DNA from: an uncultured Chlorobiota bacterium
Lineage (GTDB): Bacteria; Bacteroidota; Ignavibacteria; UBA10030; UBA6906
Direction of reading: 5' to 3'
NCBI GenBank assembly: GCA_900696645.1
Contig: CAADGV010000006.1
Coordinates: forward strand, 62,001 to 126,000
DNA: 64,000 bases
Below, one piece after another: positions 18,665 through 28,806 of this stretch. Positions within the stretch are counted from its first letter, which is position 1; every line of letters starts with the position of its first letter. Under the pieces are notes generated by a model, which saw only the letters and a list, made by a program, of their open reading frames with translations, was not told the DNA's origin and ran no database searches. Position numbers and translations under genes: made by a program.

Positions 18665-18955
18665 GCATCAATATACTTGAGTAAGGAGTTTTTTCCAAGG
18701 AACAACCGGGGATAGAAGGCTTGAAGTATCTGCTCTGCCAAATCACCGAACTTGTTTTCCCGCAGGAAGTTGTGGAGTATTTTATACACAACAAATGGCT
18801 TGATATTTAGACGGCAATTCTCTACGTTAATGCAGCCGAGCCTGTCTTTCTCGGTCCCACATCCAAGGAGGATTGACCATATCGATTGCTTTCGCTAATG
18901 CATGGAACCGCCCGTCTTCGGAGTGTTGCAGGTAGAGGACCGAAGCGTGGCTCAT
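18661..18955 (-). pseudogene. Possible gene remnant between sprA and lptF
   Basis: The 360-base gap before lptF is not empty. On the minus strand a 77-codon frame (18894-18661) has no start codon, but its stop overlaps the lptF ATG as ATGA, the arrangement of coupled genes. It reads LLGCGTEKDRLGCINVEN (similar to the glycine-rich N-terminus of some SAM-dependent methyltransferases) and ends in a helical segment (LHNFLRENKFGDLAEQILQA). A 42-codon frame starting at 18955 in another phase (MSHASVLYLQHSEDGRFHAL) overlaps its beginning. Together they could be a frameshifted remnant of a gene once in the lpt operon. The methyltransferase resemblance is weak and may be chance. Confidence 0.3.
18670..18698 (-). 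promoter_or_regulatory. Possible leaderless promoter for lptF-lptG
   Basis: On the minus strand TTGGAA (18698-18693), 17 bases and TATATT (18675-18670) precede the lptF ATG by only five bases, so the message would begin at or next to the start codon. It lies inside the remnant frame, so chance similarity is possible. Confidence 0.4.
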
Positions 18956-19026
18956 CCGCAAATGCAGAGGTTGGGCACCATCACCACTTTGCGCAAACTT
19001 AGTCTACCGCCCAGGGCATATACATT

Positions 19027-22000
19027 TTGAGAATCGACGTGGTTTTTCTTCTCCGCAGTCTCATTCATTTTCTGCACACGCATCCCGTCAGGGTTGTCGC
19101 GGTCCTTTTCTCAAGTGTTCTTGCGGGAATTATGTTCCTTTCGCCCGATTTATCATCGGGTTCCTATCGTCCTGCTTCACACTATGAATCTCTGTTTCCT
19201 CCGCCGGACTCCATTCCCGGCGGCGTAGTGACAAAAAATCAACCCGGCGATCCTCAATTTCCAAGTTCAATGAAATCGAGAACAGGGGGGAGAAGTATCG
19301 GCGGAGCAAGCGGACAGTTCTCCAGCCCGACCTCTCGTGCAAGTGAAACCCCGGCATTTGAAGATACGACCTGGGTTGTGTATCTCGATTCCACTGCACG
19401 GCTTGAACAGTGGAACTACAAGCGTTACGATCCGCCGCAGGTGCAGCTTTTCCCCGACCGGGTGTATCCGTTGTTTGCCCAGCCGACACAATCCCAGATT
19501 CGCTATGAAGTTACTGCGGACTCAGCCATATCAAGACTGCATTTCCGAAAAAGGATTGGCAATGAAGATGTGAGGATTCCCGTCAGTCTCACGCTCAAGG
19601 ATTATATTGCCGAGCGGCAGAAGTATGAACGCTGGAAGATGTTCGCCGACGAAGCACGAAAGCCGAAGGCTCTGGCATTGAAGAAAGACATCAGCGATGT
19701 ATTTTCCAGCTTCACCAAAATTCAGATTCCGGTTCCGGCGAACCCGATCATGAGCATCTTCGGCAAGCCCGAAATCAATCTGCAGATCAGCGGCGCCGTG
19801 GATATTCGTGCAGGCTTTCGTTCCACGAAAAACGATCAGCAGACAATCAACGTTTTCGACCAAACACGCAATGAGCCGGACTTCAATCAAGAAGTACAGG
19901 TTGCGGTGAACGGCACCATCGGCGACAAGCTGAATATCCTTGCCGACTGGAATACACAGCGTACATTCGAGTTTGAGAATCAACTCAAAATCAAATATAC
20001 AGGCTACGAAGACGAGATTGTACAGAGCATTGAGGCGGGAAACGTTTCGCTTCAGACTCCCTCAGCTTTGATCGGTCAAAGCGCTGCGCTGTTCGGCATC
20101 AAAGCCAAGTTCCAGACTGGCCCGCTGACATTGACGACTATTGCATCGCAAAAGAAAGGACAGATCAAAGAAGTTGAAGCCAAAGGCGGCGCGCAAGAGA
20201 ACCCGTTTTCGATTGATGCGTACGACTACGCAACGAATTACTATTTTGTTGATACATCGTACCGTCCCCTTTTTGAGCCTTACTACTTGAATGATCCTGC
20301 AACCGTGAGTTCCGGCAGCCAGATACTCGAAGAGGAAGTGTGGGTGTTCTTTTCCGGCAATGATCAAACGCAAATTCTGAACTCGCGACAAGCTGCCGTT
20401 CACATTGTGCTGGATCCGAGGCCTGCCGGCGGTTACGGAGACTCGCTGCGGCTTGCTAACGATCCGCCGGGAAGGGTCGAGAACCTTCGAATGCGTCGAC
20501 TTCTTTCCAATGAATATGAACTGATGGGGGATGGCTACATCGGCGTTATTGCACTGAATGCGGTAAGCGACCAGCAAACCGTCGGCATTGCCTATCGAAC
20601 GGCTGACGGCAGGCAGTACGGTGATTTGTCTCGCGATATCCCCGCGCAAGATACCTCGCGCACATTCGTCCTGAAGATGGTGAAACCGAAGAACCTGAAT
20701 TCCGTCGGTCCGCGATACGATATTGCCTGGAAGCAAATGTTGAAGAATATCTACTCGCTCAGGCTCAGGAATATCCGCAAAGCCGGGTTTGAGTTGGATG
20801 TGTACCGGCGACAAGACGGTCAAGACCCGGTGAATATCATACAGAACGAACGGCTTCTGCGTGTGTTGGGTGTTGACAGATTTAACGCCGATGATTCACC
20901 CGCACCAAACGGCGACAACGTGTTCGATTTTCGTCCTAACAGAACCGTAAAGGAATCGCGCGCCGAGATTATCTTCCCGTATCTCGAGCCGTTCGGCAGC
21001 GGGCTTGTCCAGTATTTTCAGTCGCTCAATCCTCCTGTTACCATTGATCCGGAGGTGTACGGTTTTCGCGAGATCTATGACACAACAAAAACTGTTGCGC
21101 AGCAGAGCATCCGGAACAAGTACTTCATCCAGGGAAAAGCAACGGGTGAAACGAGTTCGAAATATAACTTGGGTTTCAATGTTGTGGAGGGAAGCGTTCG
21201 AGTCTACCTGCGTGATCGGCTCTTAACTCCCAATGTTGATTATACGGTTGATTATATTCTCGGCGAGGTTGTTATTCGCAATCCCGAAGCATTGGTTCCC
21301 GGCGCGCAATTGCAGATCAAATACGAGCAGAACGATTTGTTCCAGCTCGCTTCGAAAACGTTGTTCGGGGCACGGGGCGACCTGTTTGTTTCGCAAAGCA
21401 CGAATTTCGGGTTCACTGTTCTCAGTCTGAACCAACAATCGTTGAGCGACAAAGTTCGGTTGGGCGAAGAGCCGAACAAGAACACCATTGTCGGGTTTGA
21501 CGGGCAAACAACCATCAAGCTTCCGTTTCTCACGAGTGCCATTGATGCATTGCCGGGAATTCAAACCCGGGAACTTTCCGATTTCAAACTCGCGGCAGAG
21601 GCCGCATACGTCTCACCTGACCCGAACACGAGAAAGAGTACTATTTCCAGCGATGGCGGTTCGGGTATTGCGTACATCGACGACTTTGAAGGCTCACGCC
21701 GGACGATTCCGCTCGGAACCAACTATGCCCAGTGGTTTCAGGCAAGCGCGCCGGTTGATTCCTCGTTGGGGGTGAATGATACTTCCAGGATGAAGTTTAA
21801 GGCCAAGACAATCTGGTACAATGTGTACAATCTGGTTCAGTTGACCGACGTCTATCCGGACAAACTTGCCGGGAGCGCTGCAAGCAACCGGCTGACGGTG
21901 ATGGATGTGAAGTACCACCCGACGCAGCGTGGCATGTACAACTACAATCGAGGCTCTGTGGTTGATTCGCTGCAGTTCAGAAACTGGGGCGGCATCATGA

Positions 22001-25000
22001 GGCCGATTTCCATCGCGGGTACGAACCTGATCACGGAGAACATCAACTTCATTGAAATCTGGATGATGGTTGGGGCAAACGGAGCGAGGCCCGGTACGGA
22101 TCCCGGAAAAATGTATATTGATCTCGGTTCCATCAGCGAAGATGTTATTCCCAACCGCAGATTGAATACGGAAGATCTCGTTCCTCCCAGCACCACAATC
22201 AACAACAGTCTGCAGCCGTGGGAAGATGTCGGCCTTGATATGTTGACTAATGCCGAGGAACTTGCCCTCTACGGTGACCTGAACGGAGATGGGGACCCGA
22301 GCGGCGACGATTACGCATACACGCCCAACTCCTTTGACTACAGTCGGATCAACGGGACGGAGAACAACCGGACAAGCCAGAATGGATTGTATCCCGATAC
22401 CGAAGACTTGAATTCAGACGGTACGTTGAACGAAGCCAATTCGTATTTTCGCTATGAAATCTCACTGGATACTGTGCGAGCACGAAACCCCAACATTGTT
22501 GGAGGGGGTATTGGAACGAGTGTCTACTACCAGTTTAGAATTCCGATTCGTGAATACCAGTCTGTGGTTGGATCGCCGACATTTGAAAATGTTGAGTCTA
22601 TCCGCCTTTCATTTCAGAATGAAGCTGACTCCGTTTTTCTACGCATTGCCGACTTCTCCCTTGTCGGAAACCAATGGCAGGAATTGGACAAAGAGGATCC
22701 GACGTTCGCGGTAAGTATAGTAGGTATCGAAGAAAACTCGAACATCTATGCGTCGCCCCCGGGTGTTATCCGTGAGCGGGATAAGACCCGCCCCGAAGAA
22801 CAGATCTTCGCCAACGAGCAATCGCTTGCCCTTATTCTCAGAGGAGTTCCCGACGGACAGTCGCGGCAAGCGGTGAAGTACTACACAACCCGTCCGCTGG
22901 ATTTGTTCAACTACCGGACGATGAAGATGTACGTTCACGGTGACGAGCAATTCCGCTATGTTGATGTGAACAACTATGATGCGGAGTTCTTCTTCCGCTT
23001 CGGAGCCGATTCGCTGAACTACTATGAGTATCGGGCGCCGATTCATCCCGCGTCGCCGCTTCTGCCCGGCGACCCGGTCGAGGTAAAATCCGAGAAACTG
23101 TGGAATGCACTCAACAATGTTGAGATTCGCTTTCAGGATCTTACCGCAATCAAGCAAGGCAGGGATTCTCTCACGCAATTTGTTGAGCGTGTCGTGCCCG
23201 GAGGCCCTCCCGGGGCAGTGTACCGCGTCTTGGGAAATCCATCTCTCACACAAATCCGTTATATGTCTGTGGGTGTCGCAAACCCGATGGGCAAAGGCAC
23301 GGTCGATTCGTTGTTCGGCCAGGTGTGGGTGAACGAGTTGCGTCTTATTGATGTGGATGATTCGCCCGGCTGGGCTTACAGGTTTGATGCAAGTGTGAAG
23401 CTTGCCGATCTCGGAATGGTGTCGTTCAATTACTCGAAAGTGGATCCGAATTTCCACTCCATTGAACAGCGGTTCGGATCACGGCAGACGGGCACGAACT
23501 GGGGCATAGCGGCAAACGTTGACTTCGGCAAGTTCTTCCCGTCGGATTGGGCGGGCACAACTCTCCCGATCTCCTATTCGCACAGTGAGGGACTCATCAG
23601 GCCCAAGTATCTTCCGAGCTCGGATGTGTTGGTGAGTGAGGCCGCCCGGCTTGAGAAAGAACGTCTCATTGCAAAGGGATATTCCGAGGAGTATGCAAGT
23701 GCGGCCGCGGCGCAACTTGTGCTTGACGCGGAGACGTACCGTACGTCCGATTCGTGGGCGGCGCCCAATTTCAGGATTGCGCTCCCTTCGGATGAATGGT
23801 GGATTCGTGATACGTGGAATAAGCTGACCTTCGGATTCAACTATACGAAATCGAGGGAGAGAAATCCGACTACAGCGTACAGATTATCGTGGCAATGGAG
23901 TGCCCGGATTCAATACCAACTTGCGTTCAGTCCCGATTACTTTATTCAGCCGTTCAAGAGTATTTTTGCAGGTCTATGGTTCCTGGATGACTACAAGGAT
24001 ATGAAGATCTGGTTTGCGCCGCAGAGCTTCAGTTGGTCGCTGGGAGCAAACCGCTCGCGTGACAGGTCGTTGCAGCGAACGGTGGGATCACAGGAACAGA
24101 TCAATCGTAATTTCAATACAACACGATCATTGGGATTTGCCTGGAAACTGACGGAAGGCGGCTTGCTGAACCTTTCCGGCGACTATGCGTTGAATGTCGA
24201 GGCAAGCTTGTTGAATCTCGAAACGGACCCGCTCACGAATCAACAACGCAGGTTCTCCAAAATTCTTGACGATATCTTCTTCAACAATTCGTTCATCAAC
24301 TTCGGCCAGGATACACGCTATTCACAACGGAACAACTTCAGTACCCGGCCGAATATCCCGAACATCTTCAATATCAAAAAGTACCTCGATCTATCGTTCG
24401 GGTACAGCGTAGATTACAATTGGCAGAATACGCTGATTCGGGGCGACCTCGGGAAATCGGCAGGTTGGGGGAACAATATTACGTTTTCACTCAACTTCAG
24501 GTTGAAGCAATTGTTCGACCCGCTCTTTGAATCCTCTGCCCAGTCATCAAGTGTCGGAGGCCCGATGAACAAAGGGGGCCGAAGGTCGGTTCAGGTGGAG
24601 GACGATGGCGGTGCAGGCGATACAACTGCCGTTGCCGCAAGTGATTCGACGGCTCCCGGAGGAGGCGGGCTTGACAAAGTGCTGGGTCAGTTGAAGGAAG
24701 TAGCAAGGCTGTTGATCAAAGTTCCGTTACTCGATTACGAGACGGTGAGCGTAACATTCACGCAAACGAACAATGCTGCGAACTCCGGCGTTCTCGGCAG
24801 GCCGGGCTTCGTGAACTTCTGGGGGAGGGTACCTTTCTTTCAGGAGTCCGATCCCCGATACGGCCCCTCACGCCTGTATCAACTCGGCTTGATTTCCGAT
24901 CCGCACGGAAGGCTCACGAATTTCGGCACGCGACCGAAGTTTCCGTTCTTCGGGTGGGATGTTGAACCCGGCCCCCGGGCGGCGAGTGGAACTTTGCAGA

Positions 25001-26034
25001 ACACATTCAGACAAACAAACCGCCTATCGTTCAAAACATCGCGGGGTTTGTGGGAAGGGGCGCGACTCGATCTCAACTGGAACGTCGGTTGGTCGTACAG
25101 CAGTTCGGAGAATTTTACAACCGATTCACTGGGACGAATCATTTACAACGATCCTGCCCGCCCCTTTACTGCCAGTTCGTCGGGAAGTGTTGATCGGTCG
25201 TTCTTCACGTTGCCGGATTTTCTCTTTTTCGGTTCTCTCAAAAGCAATCTGAAAGAAGTAGCGACCCGGTACGGCAACCTTTCCGAATCGCAAAGAAATG
25301 AGGAGGCGCTTGCCAAGGCATTCGAAGAGGGATTTGAAGCTCTTCCTTTCTTCAGAAAAATCTTCGGGCCGTTCACTCCGCGTGTGAATTGGAGTTTGCG
25401 ATGGGATGGGCTCGAGCGTCTTCCCATGTTCGAAAGTTTCGTCAGCAGGCTCTCGTTCGATCATTCCTACGCGTCGAACTACACACGGTCGTTCGCCAAC
25501 AGGCCGGGCGGCGGCGGTGAGCGTACGGAGGGCCAACGGGTGACATACGGATTTTCGCCGCTGGTTGGGTTGAATTTCACGTTCAAAGATCTACTAAAGG
25601 GGGCTATGGGCGCCAACATCCGATACAACACAAACACGACGTACGATCTTGCTGTATCGTCGCGGAATATAGTCGAAACCCTCTCGCAAGAAATATCCTT
25701 CACGGCATCGTATTCGCGTCGGGGTTTTGAGATTCCGTTCTTCGGACTATCGTTGAACAACGATCTTGAAATCAATGCGTCATATTCGCTGACGAGAAAT
25801 TCCCGCAAACAGTTTGAAGTAGCGCGACTGACCATCGGCAATGTTGATGGCGTTCCGCTCGAAGGCTCGACGCGCACGATTCTCGAGCCGCGAATCAAAT
25901 ATGTGTTGAGTCAACGTGTCAATGCATCGGTGTACTATCGTCTCACAAAAATCACTCCCGATGCACAAGGTTCGGCAATTCCCGGAAGCACAACAAACGA
26001 GGCGGGACTTGATATTCATATCTCAATTCAGTGA
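19027..26034 (+). CDS. sprA: T9SS translocon protein SprA/Sov (giant outer-membrane barrel)
   Basis: The 2335-aa protein is the expected size for SprA, the 36-strand barrel through which T9SS cargo crosses the outer membrane. An N-terminal hydrophobic export segment (residues about 20-40, VRVVAVLFSSVLAGIMFLS) is followed by a periplasmic part and repeated barrel strands. Recognisable family blocks are 'FGKPEINLQISGAVDIRAGF', 'DKLNILADWNTQRTFEFENQ', IEAGNVSLQTPSALIGQ, 'GIAYIDDFEGSRRTIPL' and GKGTVDSLFGQVWVNELRL. The reading frame is uninterrupted. The start is uncertain: TTG at 19027 gives the longest form, with GTG 19039 possible. No strong ribosome site is seen. It is followed after 81 bases by porX, which grouped with porU/porV places four T9SS parts within 24 kb. 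Confidence 0.92.
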   Translation: MRIDVVFLLRSLIHFLHTHPVRVVAVLFSSVLAGIMFLSPDLSSGSYRPASHYESLFPPPDSIPGGVVTKNQPGDPQFPSSMKSRTGGRSIGGASGQFSSPTSRASETPAFEDTTWVVYLDSTARLEQWNYKRYDPPQVQLFPDRVYPLFAQPTQSQIRYEVTADSAISRLHFRKRIGNEDVRIPVSLTLKDYIAERQKYERWKMFADEARKPKALALKKDISDVFSSFTKIQIPVPANPIMSIFGKPEINLQISGAVDIRAGFRSTKNDQQTINVFDQTRNEPDFNQEVQVAVNGTIGDKLNILADWNTQRTFEFENQLKIKYTGYEDEIVQSIEAGNVSLQTPSALIGQSAALFGIKAKFQTGPLTLTTIASQKKGQIKEVEAKGGAQENPFSIDAYDYATNYYFVDTSYRPLFEPYYLNDPATVSSGSQILEEEVWVFFSGNDQTQILNSRQAAVHIVLDPRPAGGYGDSLRLANDPPGRVENLRMRRLLSNEYELMGDGYIGVIALNAVSDQQTVGIAYRTADGRQYGDLSRDIPAQDTSRTFVLKMVKPKNLNSVGPRYDIAWKQMLKNIYSLRLRNIRKAGFELDVYRRQDGQDPVNIIQNERLLRVLGVDRFNADDSPAPNGDNVFDFRPNRTVKESRAEIIFPYLEPFGSGLVQYFQSLNPPVTIDPEVYGFREIYDTTKTVAQQSIRNKYFIQGKATGETSSKYNLGFNVVEGSVRVYLRDRLLTPNVDYTVDYILGEVVIRNPEALVPGAQLQIKYEQNDLFQLASKTLFGARGDLFVSQSTNFGFTVLSLNQQSLSDKVRLGEEPNKNTIVGFDGQTTIKLPFLTSAIDALPGIQTRELSDFKLAAEAAYVSPDPNTRKSTISSDGGSGIAYIDDFEGSRRTIPLGTNYAQWFQASAPVDSSLGVNDTSRMKFKAKTIWYNVYNLVQLTDVYPDKLAGSAASNRLTVMDVKYHPTQRGMYNYNRGSVVDSLQFRNWGGIMRPISIAGTNLITENINFIEIWMMVGANGARPGTDPGKMYIDLGSISEDVIPNRRLNTEDLVPPSTTINNSLQPWEDVGLDMLTNAEELALYGDLNGDGDPSGDDYAYTPNSFDYSRINGTENNRTSQNGLYPDTEDLNSDGTLNEANSYFRYEISLDTVRARNPNIVGGGIGTSVYYQFRIPIREYQSVVGSPTFENVESIRLSFQNEADSVFLRIADFSLVGNQWQELDKEDPTFAVSIVGIEENSNIYASPPGVIRERDKTRPEEQIFANEQSLALILRGVPDGQSRQAVKYYTTRPLDLFNYRTMKMYVHGDEQFRYVDVNNYDAEFFFRFGADSLNYYEYRAPIHPASPLLPGDPVEVKSEKLWNALNNVEIRFQDLTAIKQGRDSLTQFVERVVPGGPPGAVYRVLGNPSLTQIRYMSVGVANPMGKGTVDSLFGQVWVNELRLIDVDDSPGWAYRFDASVKLADLGMVSFNYSKVDPNFHSIEQRFGSRQTGTNWGIAANVDFGKFFPSDWAGTTLPISYSHSEGLIRPKYLPSSDVLVSEAARLEKERLIAKGYSEEYASAAAAQLVLDAETYRTSDSWAAPNFRIALPSDEWWIRDTWNKLTFGFNYTKSRERNPTTAYRLSWQWSARIQYQLAFSPDYFIQPFKSIFAGLWFLDDYKDMKIWFAPQSFSWSLGANRSRDRSLQRTVGSQEQINRNFNTTRSLGFAWKLTEGGLLNLSGDYALNVEASLLNLETDPLTNQQRRFSKILDDIFFNNSFINFGQDTRYSQRNNFSTRPNIPNIFNIKKYLDLSFGYSVDYNWQNTLIRGDLGKSAGWGNNITFSLNFRLKQLFDPLFESSAQSSSVGGPMNKGGRRSVQVEDDGGAGDTTAVAASDSTAPGGGGLDKVLGQLKEVARLLIKVPLLDYETVSVTFTQTNNAANSGVLGRPGFVNFWGRVPFFQESDPRYGPSRLYQLGLISDPHGRLTNFGTRPKFPFFGWDVEPGPRAASGTLQNTFRQTNRLSFKTSRGLWEGARLDLNWNVGWSYSSSENFTTDSLGRIIYNDPARPFTASSSGSVDRSFFTLPDFLFFGSLKSNLKEVATRYGNLSESQRNEEALAKAFEEGFEALPFFRKIFGPFTPRVNWSLRWDGLERLPMFESFVSRLSFDHSYASNYTRSFANRPGGGGERTEGQRVTYGFSPLVGLNFTFKDLLKGAMGANIRYNTNTTYDLAVSSRNIVETLSQEISFTASYSRRGFEIPFFGLSLNNDLEINASYSLTRNSRKQFEVARLTIGNVDGVPLEGSTRTILEPRIKYVLSQRVNASVYYRLTKITPDAQGSAIPGSTTNEAGLDIHISIQ

Positions 26035-26115
26035 GTGGGTTGAGGAAATGTCGTTTGTTTGAATCTGGCTGTTGATTTAGTTATCATTTTCTTGAATCTG
26101 GAAGAGAAGAGAAGT

Positions 26116-27684
26116 ATGGATGAAAACAAAGGCAGAATACTTTGGGTTGACGACGAGATAGATTTGCTGCGTTCACACATCCGTCTGCTGTCGGAAAAGG
26201 GGTACACAGTCGAAACGGCGACAAACGGCGAAGATGCGGTGAGTATGGTGAAGGATCGGAATTTCGATCTTGTTTTTCTTGATGAAATGATGGCGGGAAT
26301 GGGAGGATTGCGCACGCTCGGCGAAATCAAAGACATTCGCCCCAATCTGCCCGTCGTGATGGTGACGAAGAATGAGGAAGAAACGCTGATGGAAGAGGCG
26401 ATAGGCGTGAAGATCAGCGACTATCTGACCAAGCCTGTCAATCCCAGCCAGATTCTGATGGCGTGCAAGAAGTTTTTGGAGGGGAAGAAGATTGCCGGGG
26501 CGACGGTGTCGCGAGACTATGTGAGGGATTTCAACGAAATCTCGATGGCGTTGATGGGTCCGCTCGATCACGCGGATTGGGTGGAGATGTATACGCGTCT
26601 TGTGAACAGGTCAATGGAACTGGATGCGCATCCCGAACTCGGATTGAAACAGACGTTGAATGATCAATTCAGGGAATGCAACCTTGCTTTTGGCAAGTAC
26701 GTCGAAAGCAATTACAGAAATTGGGTCGAGCAAACGAAGAACCGGCCCGTGTTGTCGCATGAAATTGTCGACCGGTTTCTGATTCCCGAATTGAAGGAAA
26801 ACAGATCCGTTTTCTTTTTCGTTATTGACTGTCTGCGTCTCGACCAATGGTTGATGATGGAGAGTCTGCTGCACGAGTATTTCAACATCTCCAAAGAGTA
26901 CTACTACAGTATTCTTCCGACGGCAACGCCGTACTCGCGCAACGCCATTTTCAGCGGCTCGTTTCCGAGCGATGTCGAGTTGCGGTATCCGGAATTGTGG
27001 GAGAAGAATGAAGACGACGAGAATAGCCGCAATCGTTTCGAACGGCAATTTCTCGACGGCCTTCTCGAACGCAGAAAAGTTCAGCTTAAGCCCGAAGCGA
27101 AGTACGTCAAGATTCTTGACGCGGAATTCGGGCGAAGCATTGAAAACACGATCAATTCCTACACGAACGCACGGCTGACGTCGATTGTCGTGAATTTCGT
27201 CGATATGCTCGCGCACGGGCGTTCCGATTCGCATCTTCTGAAGGAAATCGCGCCGGACGAGTCGGCGTACAGACTTCTGACAAAGTCCTGGTTCATTCAC
27301 TCATCCCTGTTCGGCATGTTGAAAATACTCTCGAAAAACAAGAATGTGCGGATTGTTCTGACAACAGATCACGGCAGCATACGCAGCTTGCGGGGATCGA
27401 AAGTCCTTGGCGACCGCGAGGCATCAACCAACCTGCGCTACAAATACGGGCGCAACTTGAAAGCGGATGACAAAGCGGCCGTCTTTATCAAGAACCCGTT
27501 GGAGTACAAGCTGCCGAAGCGCGGCGTTGCAACAAACTACATTATTGCAAAAGAAGACTACTACTTCGTCTACCCGACGGATTACCACAAGTATCTCAAC
27601 CAGTATCGTGACAGCTTCCAGCACGGCGGCATTTCCATGGAGGAGATGATTCTGCCTGTTATCAAGCTTGAGCCGAGGGGATGA
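26116..27684 (+). CDS. porX: PorX-type response regulator with PglZ phosphatase domain
   Basis: The 522-aa protein fuses an N-terminal CheY-like receiver (residues 1-120; acidic pocket D12-D13, phospho-acceptor D56 in LVFLDEMM, K of DYLTKPVN) with a C-terminal alkaline-phosphatase-superfamily PglZ domain (DCLRLDQWLMMESLL, LPTATPYSRNAIFSG, VDMLAHGRSD, TTDHGSIRS). In Porphyromonas PorX works with PorY and SigP to control T9SS genes and its PglZ domain cleaves oligonucleotides. Length matches PorX closely. ATG 26116 follows GAAGAGAAG and is preferred to an upstream TTG. Location right after sprA supports the T9SS link. It overlaps tsaE by four bases, so it also heads the housekeeping run. Confidence 0.9.
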   Translation: MDENKGRILWVDDEIDLLRSHIRLLSEKGYTVETATNGEDAVSMVKDRNFDLVFLDEMMAGMGGLRTLGEIKDIRPNLPVVMVTKNEEETLMEEAIGVKISDYLTKPVNPSQILMACKKFLEGKKIAGATVSRDYVRDFNEISMALMGPLDHADWVEMYTRLVNRSMELDAHPELGLKQTLNDQFRECNLAFGKYVESNYRNWVEQTKNRPVLSHEIVDRFLIPELKENRSVFFFVIDCLRLDQWLMMESLLHEYFNISKEYYYSILPTATPYSRNAIFSGSFPSDVELRYPELWEKNEDDENSRNRFERQFLDGLLERRKVQLKPEAKYVKILDAEFGRSIENTINSYTNARLTSIVVNFVDMLAHGRSDSHLLKEIAPDESAYRLLTKSWFIHSSLFGMLKILSKNKNVRIVLTTDHGSIRSLRGSKVLGDREASTNLRYKYGRNLKADDKAAVFIKNPLEYKLPKRGVATNYIIAKEDYYFVYPTDYHKYLNQYRDSFQHGGISMEEMILPVIKLEPRG

Positions 27685-28112
27685 AGAAGTTTTTTTCGGG
27701 ATCGGCGAGCGAAACGGCGGCACTCGGTAAGGCGTTTGCTCAGGAGTTGATGCCGGGCGATGTAGTCACGCTGACCGGAAATCTCGGCAGCGGAAAAACC
27801 CGGTTTGTCGTCGGGATGTGTGAGGGATTACATGCACACGGCCATGTTGCCAGCCCGACCTTCACGATCATCAACGAATACGATGCACCGTTCGGGAAAG
27901 TAGTTCACATCGATCTCTATCGTATCAACAGGCGAGCGGAAATCAGAGAACTCGGTATCGAGGAGTATTTCACTGATACATGCATTTGCATGATAGAATG
28001 GCCTGAACTTGTTTCCGATCTGCTTCCTCCGAAACGTTATGACATTGTGATCGACTACGGTGAGGGGGAGAACGACAGAGTGATTTCGGTGAGGGAGGTT
28101 GTTTCCGCGTGA
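27681..28112 (+). CDS. tsaE: tRNA t6A biosynthesis ATPase TsaE
   Basis: The 143-aa P-loop protein has Walker A GNLGSGKT at residues 33-40, the family stretch ASPTFTIINEYDA, 'VVHIDLYRI' and the C-terminal 'CMIEWPE'. TsaE drives turnover of the TsaB-TsaD complex that puts threonylcarbamoyl on A37 of ANN-decoding tRNAs. It overlaps porX at its start and tsaB at its end, each by four bases, so translation is coupled across a T9SS regulator and a tRNA-modification pair. Confidence 0.93.
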   Translation: MKKFFSGSASETAALGKAFAQELMPGDVVTLTGNLGSGKTRFVVGMCEGLHAHGHVASPTFTIINEYDAPFGKVVHIDLYRINRRAEIRELGIEEYFTDTCICMIEWPELVSDLLPPKRYDIVIDYGEGENDRVISVREVVSA

Positions 28113-28792
28113 AAATTCTCGGTATCGAAACTGCAACGACGGTATGTGGTGCGGCACTCATTGCCGACGGCTCTGTGTCGGGGGAAGCTGAAATTCATGA
28201 GAAGAACGCTCACGCCGAGCGCATTATGAACCTCATCGACACGGTTGTCGAACAATCGGGAATTCGTCTTTCGGAACTTGATGCCATAGCCGTTTCCATC
28301 GGACCCGGCTCGTTCACAGGATTGCGGATCGGCCTGAGTGTTGCGAAGGGGCTGTGCTTTTCTCTTGACAAACCTCTTGTCGCCGTTCCGACACTCCATG
28401 CATTGGCACATCGGGCCGTGGCAGAGAATAGTGTAAGAACTCCGTATATTCTTGCAGCGATAGACGCACGAAGAGACGAAGTGTACTGCCAGTTGTTTCG
28501 CCGAAACGGAACAACCGTGCATCCGGAATGGGAAGAGCGGGATTGCACACTTGACGCGCTGTTTAGCGGTGTTTTGAATGAGAGTGTCACAATAACGGGG
28601 GATGCGGATGCAAAATTCGCTTCGCATCACGGCGGAAAAGGAGTTACGCACGTTTCCGGGGAAAGGGCCCGCTGCAGCGCTGCAACCGTCGGGTTGTTGG
28701 GGGAACAGTTCGCTCGGGAAGGCAAGTTTGCCGATATCAAAACCCTCGAGCCGAAATATATCAAAGAATTCTACACCAATGTTGCGAACTGA
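28109..28792 (+). CDS. tsaB: tRNA t6A biosynthesis protein TsaB
   Basis: The 227-aa member of the ASKHA (Hsp70/actin-like) fold begins ILGIETATTVCGAAL. The hallmark AVSIGPGSFTGLRIGLSVAKG lies near residues 61-80, given here as SIGPGSFTGLRIG. TsaB is the non-catalytic scaffold for TsaD in t6A formation. The start codon is GTG, overlapping the tsaE stop as GTGA. tsaD itself is not in the window. Confidence 0.93.
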   Translation: MKILGIETATTVCGAALIADGSVSGEAEIHEKNAHAERIMNLIDTVVEQSGIRLSELDAIAVSIGPGSFTGLRIGLSVAKGLCFSLDKPLVAVPTLHALAHRAVAENSVRTPYILAAIDARRDEVYCQLFRRNGTTVHPEWEERDCTLDALFSGVLNESVTITGDADAKFASHHGGKGVTHVSGERARCSAATVGLLGEQFAREGKFADIKTLEPKYIKEFYTNVAN

Positions 28793-28806
28793 GAAGGTTA
28801 TCAGGT

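Noticed and set aside
22639-23457. 272-codon minus-strand frame inside sprA
   Set aside because: Antisense shadow of sprA without ribosome site or motif.
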